Source: Pyropia yezoensis
Lineage: Eukaryota > Rhodophyta > Bangiophyceae > Bangiales > Bangiaceae
Assembly: GCA_009829735.1 (NCBI GenBank)
Contig: CM020618.1
Span: 19,081,346-19,145,345, forward strand
DNA length: 64,000 nt
Direction: 5' to 3'
The notes beneath the pieces were generated by a model. It was not told the origin of the DNA and made no database searches. It saw only the letters and a program-made list of their open reading frames with translations. The position numbers were made by a program, and so were the translations under genes. Below, piece after piece: positions 12,484 to 22,259 of the stretch (its first letter is position 1; the number at the start of each line of letters is the position of its first letter).

Positions 12484-15411
12484 CGTGGGGGGGAAAGGGG
12501 GGGGAGAGGGGGGGCAGATGGGGGATGGTGGACACACTCCCGCGTGGCGGCGGTGTGAGAAGGGAAGCAAGGAGGGGTACAAAAGAGAGGAGGGGGGGGA
12601 CGTTGGGGGCAGAGGACAAGGTAAGGGGTGGGGACGCAGGCGGCGGCAGAGGGCGCCGGGCACCTGCGAGGACGCCGTGCCGTCGCTGGGGTGTCTGCAT
12701 CGTCAGCGATGTGGGCGCCGGCTCTATCCATCAAAGAGCCAGAGGTTAGAGTACTCTCGACGTCAAAGACCAGAGGATATAGTACTCTTGACGTGACCAA
12801 ACAAGTACAACATGTGAGCTCATGGGTTCTTAAGTGGGAGACTAACACAGTATTCACCGGGACTATTCACTATTTGATGTATAGAGTGAAAGCGCGTTCG
12901 CAAAAATTCCCTGGCCTTACTACTAATGTTTCTGCGGATATAGGTGGGACACACTGGGTGGGCGGCGCTCGCCGCGGAGGGTCAGCGCCCGGCGCTCCCC
13001 GTTTCTCTTCTTGTACAGTACCTACCCACCCCCCACTGCTCCCCATTCCCCGCCCTTCCCCCCCGGGCCCCGGGGGGCCCCCGTCGCGGCGGCTGGCCCG
13101 TTAGCAGCCGCCGCCTTGTCGACGAGCCGAGGAGGCGAGAGCCGTGGGAGCCGGTCTGCGCCTCACACGCACCCTCCCCCCACCACCCCCACCACCTCCC
13201 CGCTGCCGACACACTGCCCCCACAATCGTCACCCCGTTGCGGCCTCGCCCTGCTAGCAGCTGGCTGCTGGCCCCTCCTCTCCTCTTGCTCCCACCGTTGT
13301 GGGAGGGAACGGGAGCCGCTGCCCTCTGCTTCTCTGCTCAGAAGCGGGTTGGGGTGAGCGGGGGGGGGGGGAAGCCCTCCCCTCCTTGGTAAATAGAGGG
13401 TGCTAGTGTGGCCTTTTTGCAAGCGACAGCCGACGCTTGCAGCCAGCCGCTGGCGCCGTCCCCTTCAACGCGGGCCGACACAGTGTCCCCAGTGGGTCCC
13501 CTCATGGGGCGGGGGATGTGTCATCCCCGCCTCAGCCGCCGCTGCCGCCTCCAACGCGCCTGCCGCCGCCGCCTCGACCTCCGCCGCGCGCGCGGTGACT
13601 GCGCGCGGCGCGTCACGGCGTGGCGCGTGGCGTACGCCGCCGCTCCCGCCCACTGCCGCCCCCTGCAGGCGGCACCTCGCCGGCAGCAGGTACCGCGCGG
13701 GGGGGCTGCCGTCATCCTGCGCGGGCGGAGCGGGCTCTGTGAGGCCATCGCGGCGACGCTCCTCCCCCTTGCGGCCCCTCATTCCCCCCCGGCGGGCCTC
13801 GGCGCCGTCGCCGCTCTGGCCACGCGCTTTTCCCGCGTGCGCGTGCTGTTGCGGCCTCGCGCGAGTGGCGCTGGGAGGCCGCTGCTGCCGGCGGCGCGAG
13901 AGGGGCTGAGCACCGGCAGCGGCGACGGCGGCGGGTGTGCGTGCGGCGGTGGAGGGGGGAGGGGGAGGCGGAGGCGGAGCGGGGGGTGGGAGGGGTGCGT
14001 CAATGTCGCGATCCGCCGACGCAGCAGCCGCAGCGGTGCGTGCCGCGGCGTTGTGGTAGAGGGGGCCTACCTCCTTTTTTGTGGAGGGATGCGTTTTCCG
14101 CCTCCCGTTGGCGTCCCGCCGCCGCCGCCGCCGCCGCCGCCACACCCGCCGCCTTCCCCGCATCTGCTCCGCAGCGGTGGCAGGCTGCCGATGCCGCTGC
14201 CGCCGCCACCGCCAGTGTCTGGCGTGGCCGCGACCCGTGGCGGGGTGTGGGCAGTGGCTAGTGCGTACGGCCCCCGCCGGCTGGCTCCCCGACGGTGCGA
14301 GGCTGTCGGGGAGGGGCGGGGGAGGGCGAGCGCGCATTTGAGAGCGGCGGCAGCGTCGACGTGGCGTGGCGTGGCGGTGGGACACTGCTGCGTAGGGTGG
14401 GGAGCGTCCCCCCCCCTCTTGAGCGGCCGGAGCTGTCATCATTTCGCCCCTCGGTCGGCACGCATCCGCTGCCCGTGTGGGTGTGTGGCTGTTCACGTTG
14501 CAGGAGTGAGCAGCCAGGGGATACGGGGGGGTGAGGGAGGGAGGGAGGGGGGGAGGGAGGATGAGCGCGTCGGTGCGCGGGCGGGGGAGAGCGTGTGCAC
14601 TATTGTGCAGGGATGCTGTGCAACTCGGTGGACAGTCGGCTCTGTAGGGGAGGTGGCGGGAAGGGGGGGATGGCACCTTTTTGTGTGCTCCCGACTAACA
14701 GTCCTGTTGGGGGCAGCGCCATGGAGGAGGAGGGTGGGGAGGGGGGAGCGGCCGAGGTGTGGGACGAGGGGGGGCAGGGTGTTGGCGGGATGGCGCTGCG
14801 ACGCTGGACACGCCGGGCCGCGGCGCGCACGACGGTAGGGGACGGCATCCCCGTGGGTGGCTTGACGCCCGCCGGCTATTGGTGGCGGGCGGTGGCGCGC
14901 GCCGCGCCGCGCCGCGCCGCGCCGCTGCAGAAGCTGAGCTGGGAAGGGCTGCACCCTGTCGAGAGTGGGAGGCGCCCCCCCCCCCGTCCGTCTCATCGAG
15001 GGTGGGAGAGCCCGCCACGCGGCCATACATGAGTGGCGAGGTGGCGCCGCCGGCCATGCCAACGGCAGCCAGCAGCGCTCGTTATCGCGCAGCCGCAGAC
15101 CTCGCCCCCTTCCGCTGCTGCTCACCCCTCCCTCAATCATTTGAGCTACCGACATTGCTGGTCTCGCCGGCTCGACGAGCCTCCATCGTCCCGCAGCCGC
15201 CCCCTCCCGCGGCAGCCGCGGCGTCTGCCGCCGCCCGACGCTGCATCGTGCTGCATCCAGGCGGTGCCGGCCTGTTGGTGGATTGCTCGCTAAGGCTGTG
15301 GTGCAGCCTGAGGAGTGGCGGCAACACCTCAGCCCCTCCCTTGGCTTCTTCTCCCGCCCAGAGGCGCCGGCTACAAACTGTGTCGACAACCCACCCCCCC
15401 CGCCTCTCACG
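12484..15411. other. Intergenic region between divergent ELP1 and FG-GAP genes
   Basis: This is the shared upstream region of the divergent ELP1 and FG-GAP genes. It includes an AT-richer patch at about 12730-12955 with a direct repeat and a TGTACAGTACCTAC-type motif at about 13013-13026. From 13.4 to 15.3 kb long open frames exist on both strands, but they are Arg/Pro/Gly/Ala-rich with no motif, so I see no gene there. Confidence 0.45.
12731..12793. repeat. Two-copy 32-bp direct repeat upstream of ELP1
   Basis: Two imperfect copies at 12731-12762 and 12763-12793 share the pattern TCAAAG..CCAGAGG..A.AGTACTC followed by CGACG or TGACG. They sit about 250 bp upstream of the ELP1 start codon in an AT-richer patch. 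A promoter role is possible but unproven. Confidence 0.7.
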
Positions 15412-16992
15412 ATGGCGGCCGCCCCTGACGGCCGACGCGGGCGGTGCTGCTGGCGGCGGGCGCGCCGGTTTGCCGTCACCGCTCTCCTCGCCGCCACTGC
15501 GGCGGTGCAGCTCCTCCCAACAGGCGTTTTGGCCGCCCGCGGCCCCGCGTCGTGGGATGACGTGTCCGCGTCGTCGGGCATCAGCCGGGACCGGTCCACC
15601 CGCTACGGCGGCGTGCTTGTCGCAGACATTGACGGTGACGGCTTCTATGACGTGCTCGCGCCCGGCCACGACGTCTCCACCGTCGAGGTGTATTGGAACA
15701 ACCAGAATGGCAAGTACACGCGGGGGGCAGACCTGCGCCCCTTTCTGGACGACGTTCACGGCTTTACGGCGGGCGACGTGGACGGCGACGGTGATCTGGA
15801 GGTCATCCACGCCGTGGGGGGTGGCAACGGCCTGACACCCTTTGCGCCCATCTTTTACGGCAGCGCCGGCCGCAATCTGACGCCCGAAGATGTGGGGCTG
15901 GACGTGGTGGGCGGCCGCGGGCGGTCACCTCGGTTGGTGGACCTGGATGGAGACGGGGACTTGGACCTTATCGTCGTGAACTATGAGGTGGTGACCGCGT
16001 CAAACGGGGACACGGCGCGGCAGCACGTGTTTGAGAACACTGGCGGGGGCAACTTTGTGAGGCGCTTTGACTCGGGCATTGACGATGTTGCTGTTGAACG
16101 CCTTATTCTGACGGACGCGGACGGCGACGGCCGGCTCGATATTGTGGCCTACCCATTCTTCCGCATCCTCCTGTCGACGGGGGACTTTTCCTTCCGGGAC
16201 GCGACGCGCGAGCTGCTGTGGCGGATCCCCTCGTTTGGCAGCCGCTTCATCAACGTTCGCGCGGCGGCGGAGCTGGACTATGACAATGACGGACGGATGG
16301 ATCTGTACCTGGCCATGGGCACCCGCAACGACGCGCTGCTGCGGAACGTTGGTTTTGGCTACGAGGAGGTGTCCACCGCGGCGGGCATCCCGACGGGCGG
16401 CAACCACCAGGGCGTAACGGTGGGTGACTTCAATAACGACGGCCATTCTGATGTGTTTGTCGTGCGCGCGGGGCCGACGCGGTTGCCCGACCTGCTGCTG
16501 ACCGCTAATGGGGCGGGCGGTTTTACTTCCTCCACCACTCACGGTGCCACGACGGCGCCCGATAATGGGCAGGGCGACATGGCTACAGCTTATGATTCCA
16601 ACCGGGACGGGCGGCTGGACCTGCTGGTCTCGTCGGGGCAGGACGTGGGCCCACCCTCGACGTGGGGCACTCTCAACCTGTTTCAAAACAACGTGGCCTA
16701 CACCTGGGACGGCCGCTACTTTGTCGTCCGCGTTGGGCGGTCTCCCAACGGGCGGGCCACCGCCCTCGGCGCCCTGCTGACGCTCCGCACCAATGACAAT
16801 GGCGCCCAGTACATCCGGCGGGTGGGCTCTGCGGGCGGCACGTTTACGCAGAGCGCGCTGGATATTGTGCACTTTGGGGTGGGCTGGGCCACCTGGGTCG
16901 ACCGCCTGACCGTGCGGTGGTCGGACGGAAGTGTGGTGGTGCAGGACAACGTGGGCGTGACCAACCGGGTTATTGAGGTGGGGCTGCTGTAA
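15412..16992 (+). CDS. Secreted FG-GAP repeat / ASPIC-UnbV domain protein (copy A)
   Basis: A 526-residue protein. Residues about 1-42 are a basic start (GRRGRCCWRRARR) plus a hydrophobic stretch ending near VLAARG, a signal peptide, so it is secreted or in the endomembrane system. Residues about 60-430 hold FG-GAP/VCBS blades with calcium-binding loops such as DIDGDGFYD, DVDGDGDLE, DLDGDGDLD, DADGDGRLD, DYDNDGRMD, DFNNDGHSD and DSNRDGRLD, which by family form a beta-propeller. The last 90 residues (GRSPNGRATALGALL ... VHFGVGWA ... VRWSDGSVV) are an ASPIC/UnbV domain. The molecular function is unknown; this architecture is usually extracellular and adhesive or carbohydrate-associated. It is clearly paralogous to the gene at 26031-27725. 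The ATG at 15412 is chosen because it begins the signal peptide; the frame is open further upstream without such a feature. Confidence 0.88.
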   Translation: MAAAPDGRRGRCCWRRARRFAVTALLAATAAVQLLPTGVLAARGPASWDDVSASSGISRDRSTRYGGVLVADIDGDGFYDVLAPGHDVSTVEVYWNNQNGKYTRGADLRPFLDDVHGFTAGDVDGDGDLEVIHAVGGGNGLTPFAPIFYGSAGRNLTPEDVGLDVVGGRGRSPRLVDLDGDGDLDLIVVNYEVVTASNGDTARQHVFENTGGGNFVRRFDSGIDDVAVERLILTDADGDGRLDIVAYPFFRILLSTGDFSFRDATRELLWRIPSFGSRFINVRAAAELDYDNDGRMDLYLAMGTRNDALLRNVGFGYEEVSTAAGIPTGGNHQGVTVGDFNNDGHSDVFVVRAGPTRLPDLLLTANGAGGFTSSTTHGATTAPDNGQGDMATAYDSNRDGRLDLLVSSGQDVGPPSTWGTLNLFQNNVAYTWDGRYFVVRVGRSPNGRATALGALLTLRTNDNGAQYIRRVGSAGGTFTQSALDIVHFGVGWATWVDRLTVRWSDGSVVVQDNVGVTNRVIEVGLL

Positions 16993-17636
16993 CTGTTGAC
17001 ACTTGACTTTTGTACGCGAAAGGGAGGAGAGCGACGTGGGGGTGGGGCCAGGAGGGGGGTGTAAGGGAGCGGGGAGCGGGGAAGAAGGCGCGCGGGGAGC
17101 GGGGAAGGAGGGGAGCAGGGTATTGGGGAGCGGGGATGTGGCATGGTGGACAAGAGCGGAGGGGGGGCTGGGGCATGTGGAAGAGGGGGTTGAGCCGCGG
17201 GCGGCCCACGTCCACCCGAGCATTGATGAGAGGGCGTGGCGGCACGAGCCACAGCGGCGCCGTAGACGGGCACCACGCTGCGCCACGCGCGCGACTTTAA
17301 CAGAAGTTGTTCGACCTTTTCTCCGCTCGTCTTCTCCGACGCCACCCCGCCTCACCCCCCCAGTGGGGGGGTGAGGCCAGGGGGGGCCCCACTCGGTCTG
17401 CAGGTGCCACCGCGGTCGTGGGCACGATAATAATTGGGGAGATGGGGAGGGGGAGTGGGGGGGGGGCAGAGGGGGCGGAGAGTGAAGATGGTGGCAGGGC
17501 GGGCAGCGGTGGGAAGGACGCCTTCGCCACATGGCGGGGGGGGGGGGGGGGGGGGGGGGGCGTTGCGGCGGCGCCAGGTGGAGCGTGGCATGGACGAGCT
17601 CTGGGGTGAGCGGCCCAGCAGCCACCAACGGCCGGC
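16993..17636. other. Intergenic purine-rich region with a 25-bp G run
   Basis: No gene. The plus strand is G/A-rich just after the FG-GAP stop. A pure G tract of 25 bases spans about 17536-17560, the longest homopolymer I noticed in the window, with strong quadruplex potential. Confidence 0.6.
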
Positions 17637-18939
17637 ATGGCAGACGCTAACCGCCGCCGGGTCACGGGCGCCCCCCGCGGGGCAGCGGCGGCCGCGGTCA
17701 CCGTAGCGGCGGCGGCGGCGGCGGCGGCAGCGGCGGTCGGCCAAGCCCGCCCGCCCGCCCGCCGGCCCGCCCGCCCGCCCGCCGCCCCGACCTCTACCGA
17801 GGTGGTAGAGCTGGTCGGTGCAGACCGCCGCGGCCACCGCCTGCGTCAGCGGGCGGCGGTGTCAGCGGGGTCCCCCGGTGGGGGGGGGGCACCGGGACGG
17901 CGACGGGGGGGGAACGGGGGGGCACAGGCCCTCCGCGTCCCCCCGAGCCAGCCAGCCACCCCACCCCCCCCGCGGTGGCGGCGAGAGCGGTCGACCACGA
18001 TGGCCAGACGCCGCTGCACTTTGCCGCATTCAAGCGACGTGCTGACGCCGTGGCGCTGCGTCTGCGACACGGCGCCCTCCCTGCGGTAGGTGAGCGTCAT
18101 GGGCCTTGCGCCGCTCTCGATTGCGGCATCGCCACGCGGGCATCGTGGACCAGCTTGGCCCAGAGCACCCGGCCGGGGCCGTGAGCACGCCCCTCCACGG
18201 CGCCGTCAAAGCACAGGCGGTTGGCGCTGTTGGACAAGCCGCAGCTACGCCCATTTTTTTTTGCAGGACGGGGACGAGACGAGCAGCGCGGCCGTGCACC
18301 TTGCCGCCAGCCAGGTGGACGCGCCCGTTGTGCGTTTTGCTGGTGACGCTCGGCGCGGACGTGCACCGGCTCAACGAGGACGGCGACACGCCGCTGCATA
18401 GGGCGCTGGCCTGGCTGGGGCGGCAGGTGAAGAAGGCAGAGAAGGACCGCACGCGAGTGGCGGACCGCAAGGGCGGTGGCCACCGCCTGTGGGGCGCCGC
18501 CGCCGGCCATCTCGGTCGGCGAGGGCCAACGGGCACGGTGATAGCGCTGTCCGGCGTGCCCGAGCGGGGGGTGCGCCAGCTCGACGACTGCCGCGCGGTC
18601 GTCCTCTGCTTCCTGGCCGCCGGCGTGTCGGTGCGCGGCCTCGGCGACGCGGCGGGGGCACCACCCGAGCGTCCGGTGGCTGTGCCTGCGCATCATCCGG
18701 GGCGCCGACGGCTTTGGGCCGCGGCAGTAGAGTATGCGCGGCTGGCCATTTCGGGGCGCGTGCGGCAGCGGGCGGCCGATGAGGGACCGCCGACGCGTCT
18801 GCGGGGTTGTGCACCCACCGGTGGGCGCGCCGCCGACGCGACGGGGGGCACGCTGGCGGTGGGGTGGGTACCTCAATCGGGACCCGTAAACGCGCGCGTG
18901 GGCGACCGCGCCCGCGGCGGCCACCGCACCCATGCATGA
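17637..18939 (+). CDS. Ankyrin-repeat protein, one intron, one probable frame error
   Basis: Two segments read as ankyrin repeats: DHDGQTPLHFAAFKRRADAV near 17990-18060, and VHLAASQVDAPVVR then TLGADVHRLNEDGDTPLHRA near 18290-18410. They are separated by a convincing intron, 18086-18266, with donor GTAGGT and an acceptor preceded by a T tract ending TTGCAG. Removing it joins LRHGALPA to DGDETSSA in phase, which restores the repeat register. Near 18335 one extra base seems to shift the frame inside VVRFLLVTLGADV. The ATG at 17637 (MADANRRRV) is only a candidate start, since it is not in phase with the first repeat without another exon or slip. The C-terminal part (GVRQLDDCRAVVLCFLAAGV) resembles a further degenerate repeat. 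Ankyrin repeats mediate protein-protein contacts; the partner is unknown. It may be active or a recent pseudogene. Confidence 0.6.
18090..18266 (+). other. GT-AG intron in the ankyrin gene
   Basis: Two overlapping donors are possible, GTAGGT at 18086 and GTGAGC at 18090; only the first keeps the ankyrin frame. The acceptor TTTTTTTTGCAG ends at 18266. The intron is about 180 nt. It is one of the few places in the GC-rich part of the window where splicing can be argued from sequence. Confidence 0.6.
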
Positions 18940-19189
18940 AAGTTTGTAGTACCTACAGAAAGAACTCGGGCAGCTCGGGGCAAGGTCAACCTTCTCTTCT
19001 CGACCTCCCCCGCTCCCTGCTCCCCACTCACGGCCCCCTCCCCTCCGCGGTTCGCTCCCCACCCCCCGCCCAGCAGGCGGGCGGGTGGCCGCGGCGGCGG
19101 CAGCAGCCTCTGGCAGCACCGCCGGCACCGCCGGCAGGCAGGCGAGGCTCGCCACCCCCCCTGCCATCCATCCCCCCCCCCCCCAGCCC

Positions 19190-19505
19190 CCCCCCAAGCC
19201 GCCTCGTACGGGGATGGCGCCGACAGCGGGTCCGCGGTGGGCTGAAACTGCGCAGTCAGCGTCCGCGCCGCTCGGACGTCCGCGGCTGCCGACACCGTGA
19301 CGTGGCCACGGCGCCAGGCGCTCTCGAGGGCCTCGGTGGTCTGGATGATGGCATACAGGTCGGCGCGTGTCGAGTGCAGCTGGCCCTGCTCATTTGCGGT
19401 CGTGCAGCCGGGCGGGCTGGACCCTCACCCCCCCCCCGCCGAGGCCCCTGTCGCTGCCGCCGTGCCCCCCGGCGTGGCAGGCGTGGAGACGGGCGGGCGC
19501 TGCAT
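19190..19505 (-). pseudogene. VPS28: VPS28-like (ESCRT-I) N-terminal fragment
   Basis: Read downward from an ATG at 19505 (MQRPPVSTPATPGG), then after a 10-G run in another phase, the frame gives ANEQGQLHSTRADLYAIIQT and then TEALESAWRRGHVTVSAAAD, ending near FQPTADPLSAPSPYEAAW. This matches the start of VPS28, the ESCRT-I subunit (cytosol/endosome, sorting of ubiquitinated cargo), where the same order of an ATPG-type start, TANERE-like helix, L(F/Y)A(V/I)I..T.ALE.A and YTAACS..L..QF occurs. The G run is followed by GTGAGG and by a CAG acceptor, so a roughly 43-nt intron plus one missing G is an alternative to a simple slip. I cannot find the VPS28 C-terminal four-helix domain downstream; low-complexity sequence and the convergent ankyrin gene occupy that space. 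I therefore call it a fragment, though a further intron cannot be excluded. Confidence 0.45.
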
Positions 19506-19799
19506 GCCCCCCGCGGCAAACACGAGGGGGGGGGGGGGGGAGGTCTCCCCCCTGCGGCCGTCGTTGACGCTGGCGGCGGGCGCACCGCCGTGCGGGCCGT
19601 CGGCCGTGCCCGCTCCATCGCAGGGGCTGCCGACAAGCGGGCCAGTGGTGGCGGGGAGAGCCAAGGGGGGTGGGCGGCAAGCGCGGTCCGGCTGGTCCAC
19701 CCGCAAGGACGCGGGGCGTCTGAAAGCGGCGGCGCCCCCCCCGGAGCGCGTGCCGCTCACCGCGAGCGGCCGTGGGCGGCCGGCAGCACCACCGGCGGC

Positions 19800-20515
19800 G
19801 GCAGCACACACCGAGGGACGGGCGCCCACGTAGAGCGGGGGTCGGCAGATGCGGACACGCCGCCCCGTCGGCCACGTAGACGCCCCGCCGCTCGGCCGCG
19901 ACGCGGGCCACCGCCGGCCCGCCGCGCGGGGTGGGCCCCGCCGCCACGGCGGTGGGGTCCACCGCCCCCGACGCCAGCAGGGGGGTGCCGTCGGCGGCGT
20001 CGACCAGCAAGGCCGCCGCGGGGGTGAGGTCGGTGAGGGTAGCGGCCGCCCAGCCGACCTCCGCCTCCACCCCGGGGGGGAGGCTGCCGCCCGCGACGGC
20101 GCCCGCCGCCGCCCCGCCAGTGGCGGTGGCAGACCCAGCAGCGGCCGCGGCGGGGGTGGACACCCCCCCCAGCACCCCCTCCCGCCCCCCCCTCCGCCTC
20201 CCCCCCCCCCCTCCGCCTCCCCCCCCCCCCTCCGCCTCCCCCCCCCCCCCGCCCCCCCCCAGTCAACGCCTCCCGCAGGCGCCCCCCCACCAGCGTTGCC
20301 ACCACCAGCGCCACCCCCCCAACGCCCAGCAGCTCTGAGCGGGCCAACGAGGCGGCCGCCGCCCCCCCCACCGTCCCGTGGTTGGCCGCCAGCCCCGCCG
20401 CGATCGCCGCGGCAACCGCCGCGCGCAGCCGCGGGCCGTGGAGGCCGGGGATGAAAAAGCCGCCGCCCCGCTCAATCGCCGCCGACGGGCGCTGGTAGTA
20501 GCTGCCCTTGACGGC
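19800..20515 (-). CDS. Tentative CCB2/CCB4-like plastid cofactor-assembly protein (partial)
   Basis: The minus strand reads VKGSYYQRPSAAIERGG then GFFIPGLHGPRLRAAVAAAI, a hydrophobic segment (LLGVGGVALVVATLVGG), a Gly/Pro spacer made of C-rich tandem repeats, then VEAEVGWAAATLTDLTPAAA and LLVDAADGTPLLASG. The order 'E/D-x-x-W, T-x-T/S, short strand, basic acceptor' resembles the CCB2/CCB4 family that helps attach haem c(i) to cytochrome b6 in plastids, but the similarity is recalled, not computed. No start codon or transit peptide can be assigned because a G run at about 20515-20535 blocks the 5' side, and the 3' end is equally unclear. It could be another plastid membrane protein or a fragment. 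Confidence 0.3.
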
Positions 20516-20534
20516 GGGGGGGGGGGGGGGGCGG

Positions 20535-21060
20535 CGGGGCGGGGGGGTGGCGGCGGAGGCGGAGGGGGGGGGGGGCGGTCTGCTTGCATTGTCAGTGGGG
20601 GTGGCTAGTGGAAGGGGGGGGGGGGGGGGGGGTGACCCGTGGGCGCAGCAGGCGGCGTCCGCCGATGGGGCGGCCGGTGGAGAGGGGGGGAGAGGGGGGG
20701 GGGGGCGACGTGCCGAACCCGCCGCGGGGGGGGGCGACCGCCAACGGAGCTAGAGGGAGAAACGCGAGGGGGGGGAGGTAGGGTGCCATGACGGGATGCA
20801 CAACGGGACCGACGCCAGAGTTTGGGGGGGGGGTTACGAGGGCGGCACGCGGGGGGAGGGAGGGTGGGAGGGACGACCGGCGACGTGGGGAGGGGGGAGC
20901 AGCCGGGGGCGCGTCACTATGGTAGGAGCGCGTGCGCGGGCAGGCTGATCTTTCCGACGGAGAGCTAGCTCCCCGTCTAGCTAGCTCGCGTGATGCGGAT
21001 CAAATCCCCGGCCACGGACACTGGGCCGGGAAAGAAGTCACAAGGGGACCGACCACCTCT
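20535..21060. other. Intergenic G-run region
   Basis: No gene. Several G tracts of more than ten bases (about 20515-20535, 20605-20630, 20696-20704) alternate with GC-rich filler. A short inverted motif around CTAGCTAGC lies near 20966-20990. Confidence 0.5.
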
Positions 21061-21452
21061 GCGCAGTGGTGTCAAACCCCAAAAGACGTCGGGGGACCGA
21101 ATTTAGGCCCACACAGCGCGTGCGAACCCGTGCAGACCTCGAAAAACCGGGCTCAGAGGGTGCGTAAAGGGCGTTATTGATGCACTGGAGCGCACAGCCC
21201 GTGCAAGCACACTTGGCCTGGTCTCCGTAGCTCCCTCTCTTCGTCGTTGGTGAGGACATCGACGCCTTAGACAATGAAGGTGAAAGAACACTCCGGAGCC
21301 AGTGCAATGCGCCCTTGCACGAGCTCCAGTGCAAAAGAAAAAGCCCTTTACGCACCCTCTGAGCCGGGGTTGTCGAGGTCTGCACGGGTTCGCACGCGCT
21401 GTGTGGGCCAAAATTCGGTCCCCCGACGTCTTGGGGCTTAACACCACTGCGC
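21061..21452. repeat. Long inverted repeat (hairpin, about 110-bp arms)
   Basis: The left arm, 21061-21172, starts GCGCAGTGGTGTCAAACCCC and ends GGGTGCGTAAAGGGC. The right arm, 21343-21452, is its reverse complement with only a few differences. The spacer is about 170 bp and itself contains a second short inverted pair (TGCACTGGAGC near 21181, GCTCCAGTGCA near 21324). Transcribed, this would fold into a long stem. It may be a foldback element/MITE or a small-RNA precursor; no coding sequence is evident. Confidence 0.85.
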
Positions 21453-21809
21453 TGACCGCGGTGCGCTGGGGAGCCAAGCGGTGGTCCGCGCACCGCTCTG
21501 GCGCAAGCTTGGTGGCGGTGCCCCGCTGTGCTGCCGCGGGCGCGGGGCGCCACGCTGTCTGCTCATACAGTGCATACAGAAGGGAAGCGGGTGGGTAACT
21601 AAAAAAGAGGCGGTGCCTATTCTCGGCGCTCTATATACACGCGGACACCCCCCAGCATGGTCCGACTCGCTGCCCGCCGCCCCACCCCCCGCTGACGTGT
21701 GCCGCGCCACGAAAACGGGAGAGGGCCTCCCTGGCCCGCTGCGGTGACGACGTGGGGGCGGGTGGCCCTTCTCCACTCCCCCATTAGACTTGCGCACCCG
21801 CCCGCGCGG

Positions 21810-22259
21810 CTACTGGTCCAGCTCTTGCCCCAGCTGCTGCTGGCCCTGCACCAGCTGCGGCTGGCCAATGCCGGTCAAGCCCGACACGAGCTGGACGCCC
21901 CCCGTCTGGCCCTCCTTCTTCTCCTTCTTGACGTCCACGTTAATCTTGACGTTCACCTCCTTGTCGTCCCCCTTCTTGTGCCCGTACTCGTCCTTCTCCT
22001 CCTCCTCCTTCTCAATCTCGACGTTAATCTCGACGTTCACCTTCTTGTCGTCCCCGCGCCTGTTGCCAAAGCTAGTGACCCCGTTGCCGGGCACCACCAC
22101 CACCTGCTGCGACCCGCCGCCGCCGCCCACCAACTGGGGGGCCCCGCCCACCAGCGCCTGCCGCGCCACCCCACGGGCGGGGACCGCGGCGGCGCTGCCG
22201 GCGGTCGCTACCAGCGCAAGGGCCACCGCCGCGACCGAGATGACCGTCTTGAAAGCCAT
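21810..22259 (-). CDS. Small secreted V/I-K/E repeat protein, copy A
   Basis: A 149-residue protein of unknown family. MAFKTVISVAAVALALVATA followed by GSAAAVPA is a classical signal peptide (cleavage probably near AAA-VPA). A short Gly/Gln/Val-rich linker follows, then two imperfect charged repeats. The first starts RGDDKKVNVEINVEIEKEEE and the second KGDDKEVNVKINVDVKKEKK. Alternating Val/Ile with charged residues suggests amphipathic beta strands. The tail is LTGIGQPQLVQGQQQ. There is no cysteine in the mature part, so stability does not come from disulphides. The ATG at 22259 is chosen for the signal peptide and because the paralogue at 25143 aligns from the same MAFKTV. I do not recognise a function; an extracellular matrix or calcium/polysaccharide-binding role is only a guess. 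Confidence 0.85.
   Translation of the reverse strand: MAFKTVISVAAVALALVATAGSAAAVPARGVARQALVGGAPQLVGGGGGSQQVVVVPGNGVTSFGNRRGDDKKVNVEINVEIEKEEEEKDEYGHKKGDDKEVNVKINVDVKKEKKEGQTGGVQLVSGLTGIGQPQLVQGQQQLGQELDQ

Noticed and set aside
13408..14838. 476-codon plus-strand frame and opposing 403-codon minus frame
   Set aside because: Both are compositional; no domain, no signal peptide, no plausible codon pattern.
16000..17628. 542-codon minus-strand frame under FG-GAP copy A
   Set aside because: Antisense shadow; the plus strand has clear calcium-binding repeats.
20925..21035. Possible tRNA (GATCAAATCCCCGG resembling a B-box)
   Set aside because: No A-box at the right distance and no acceptor pairing; only a chance B-box-like string.
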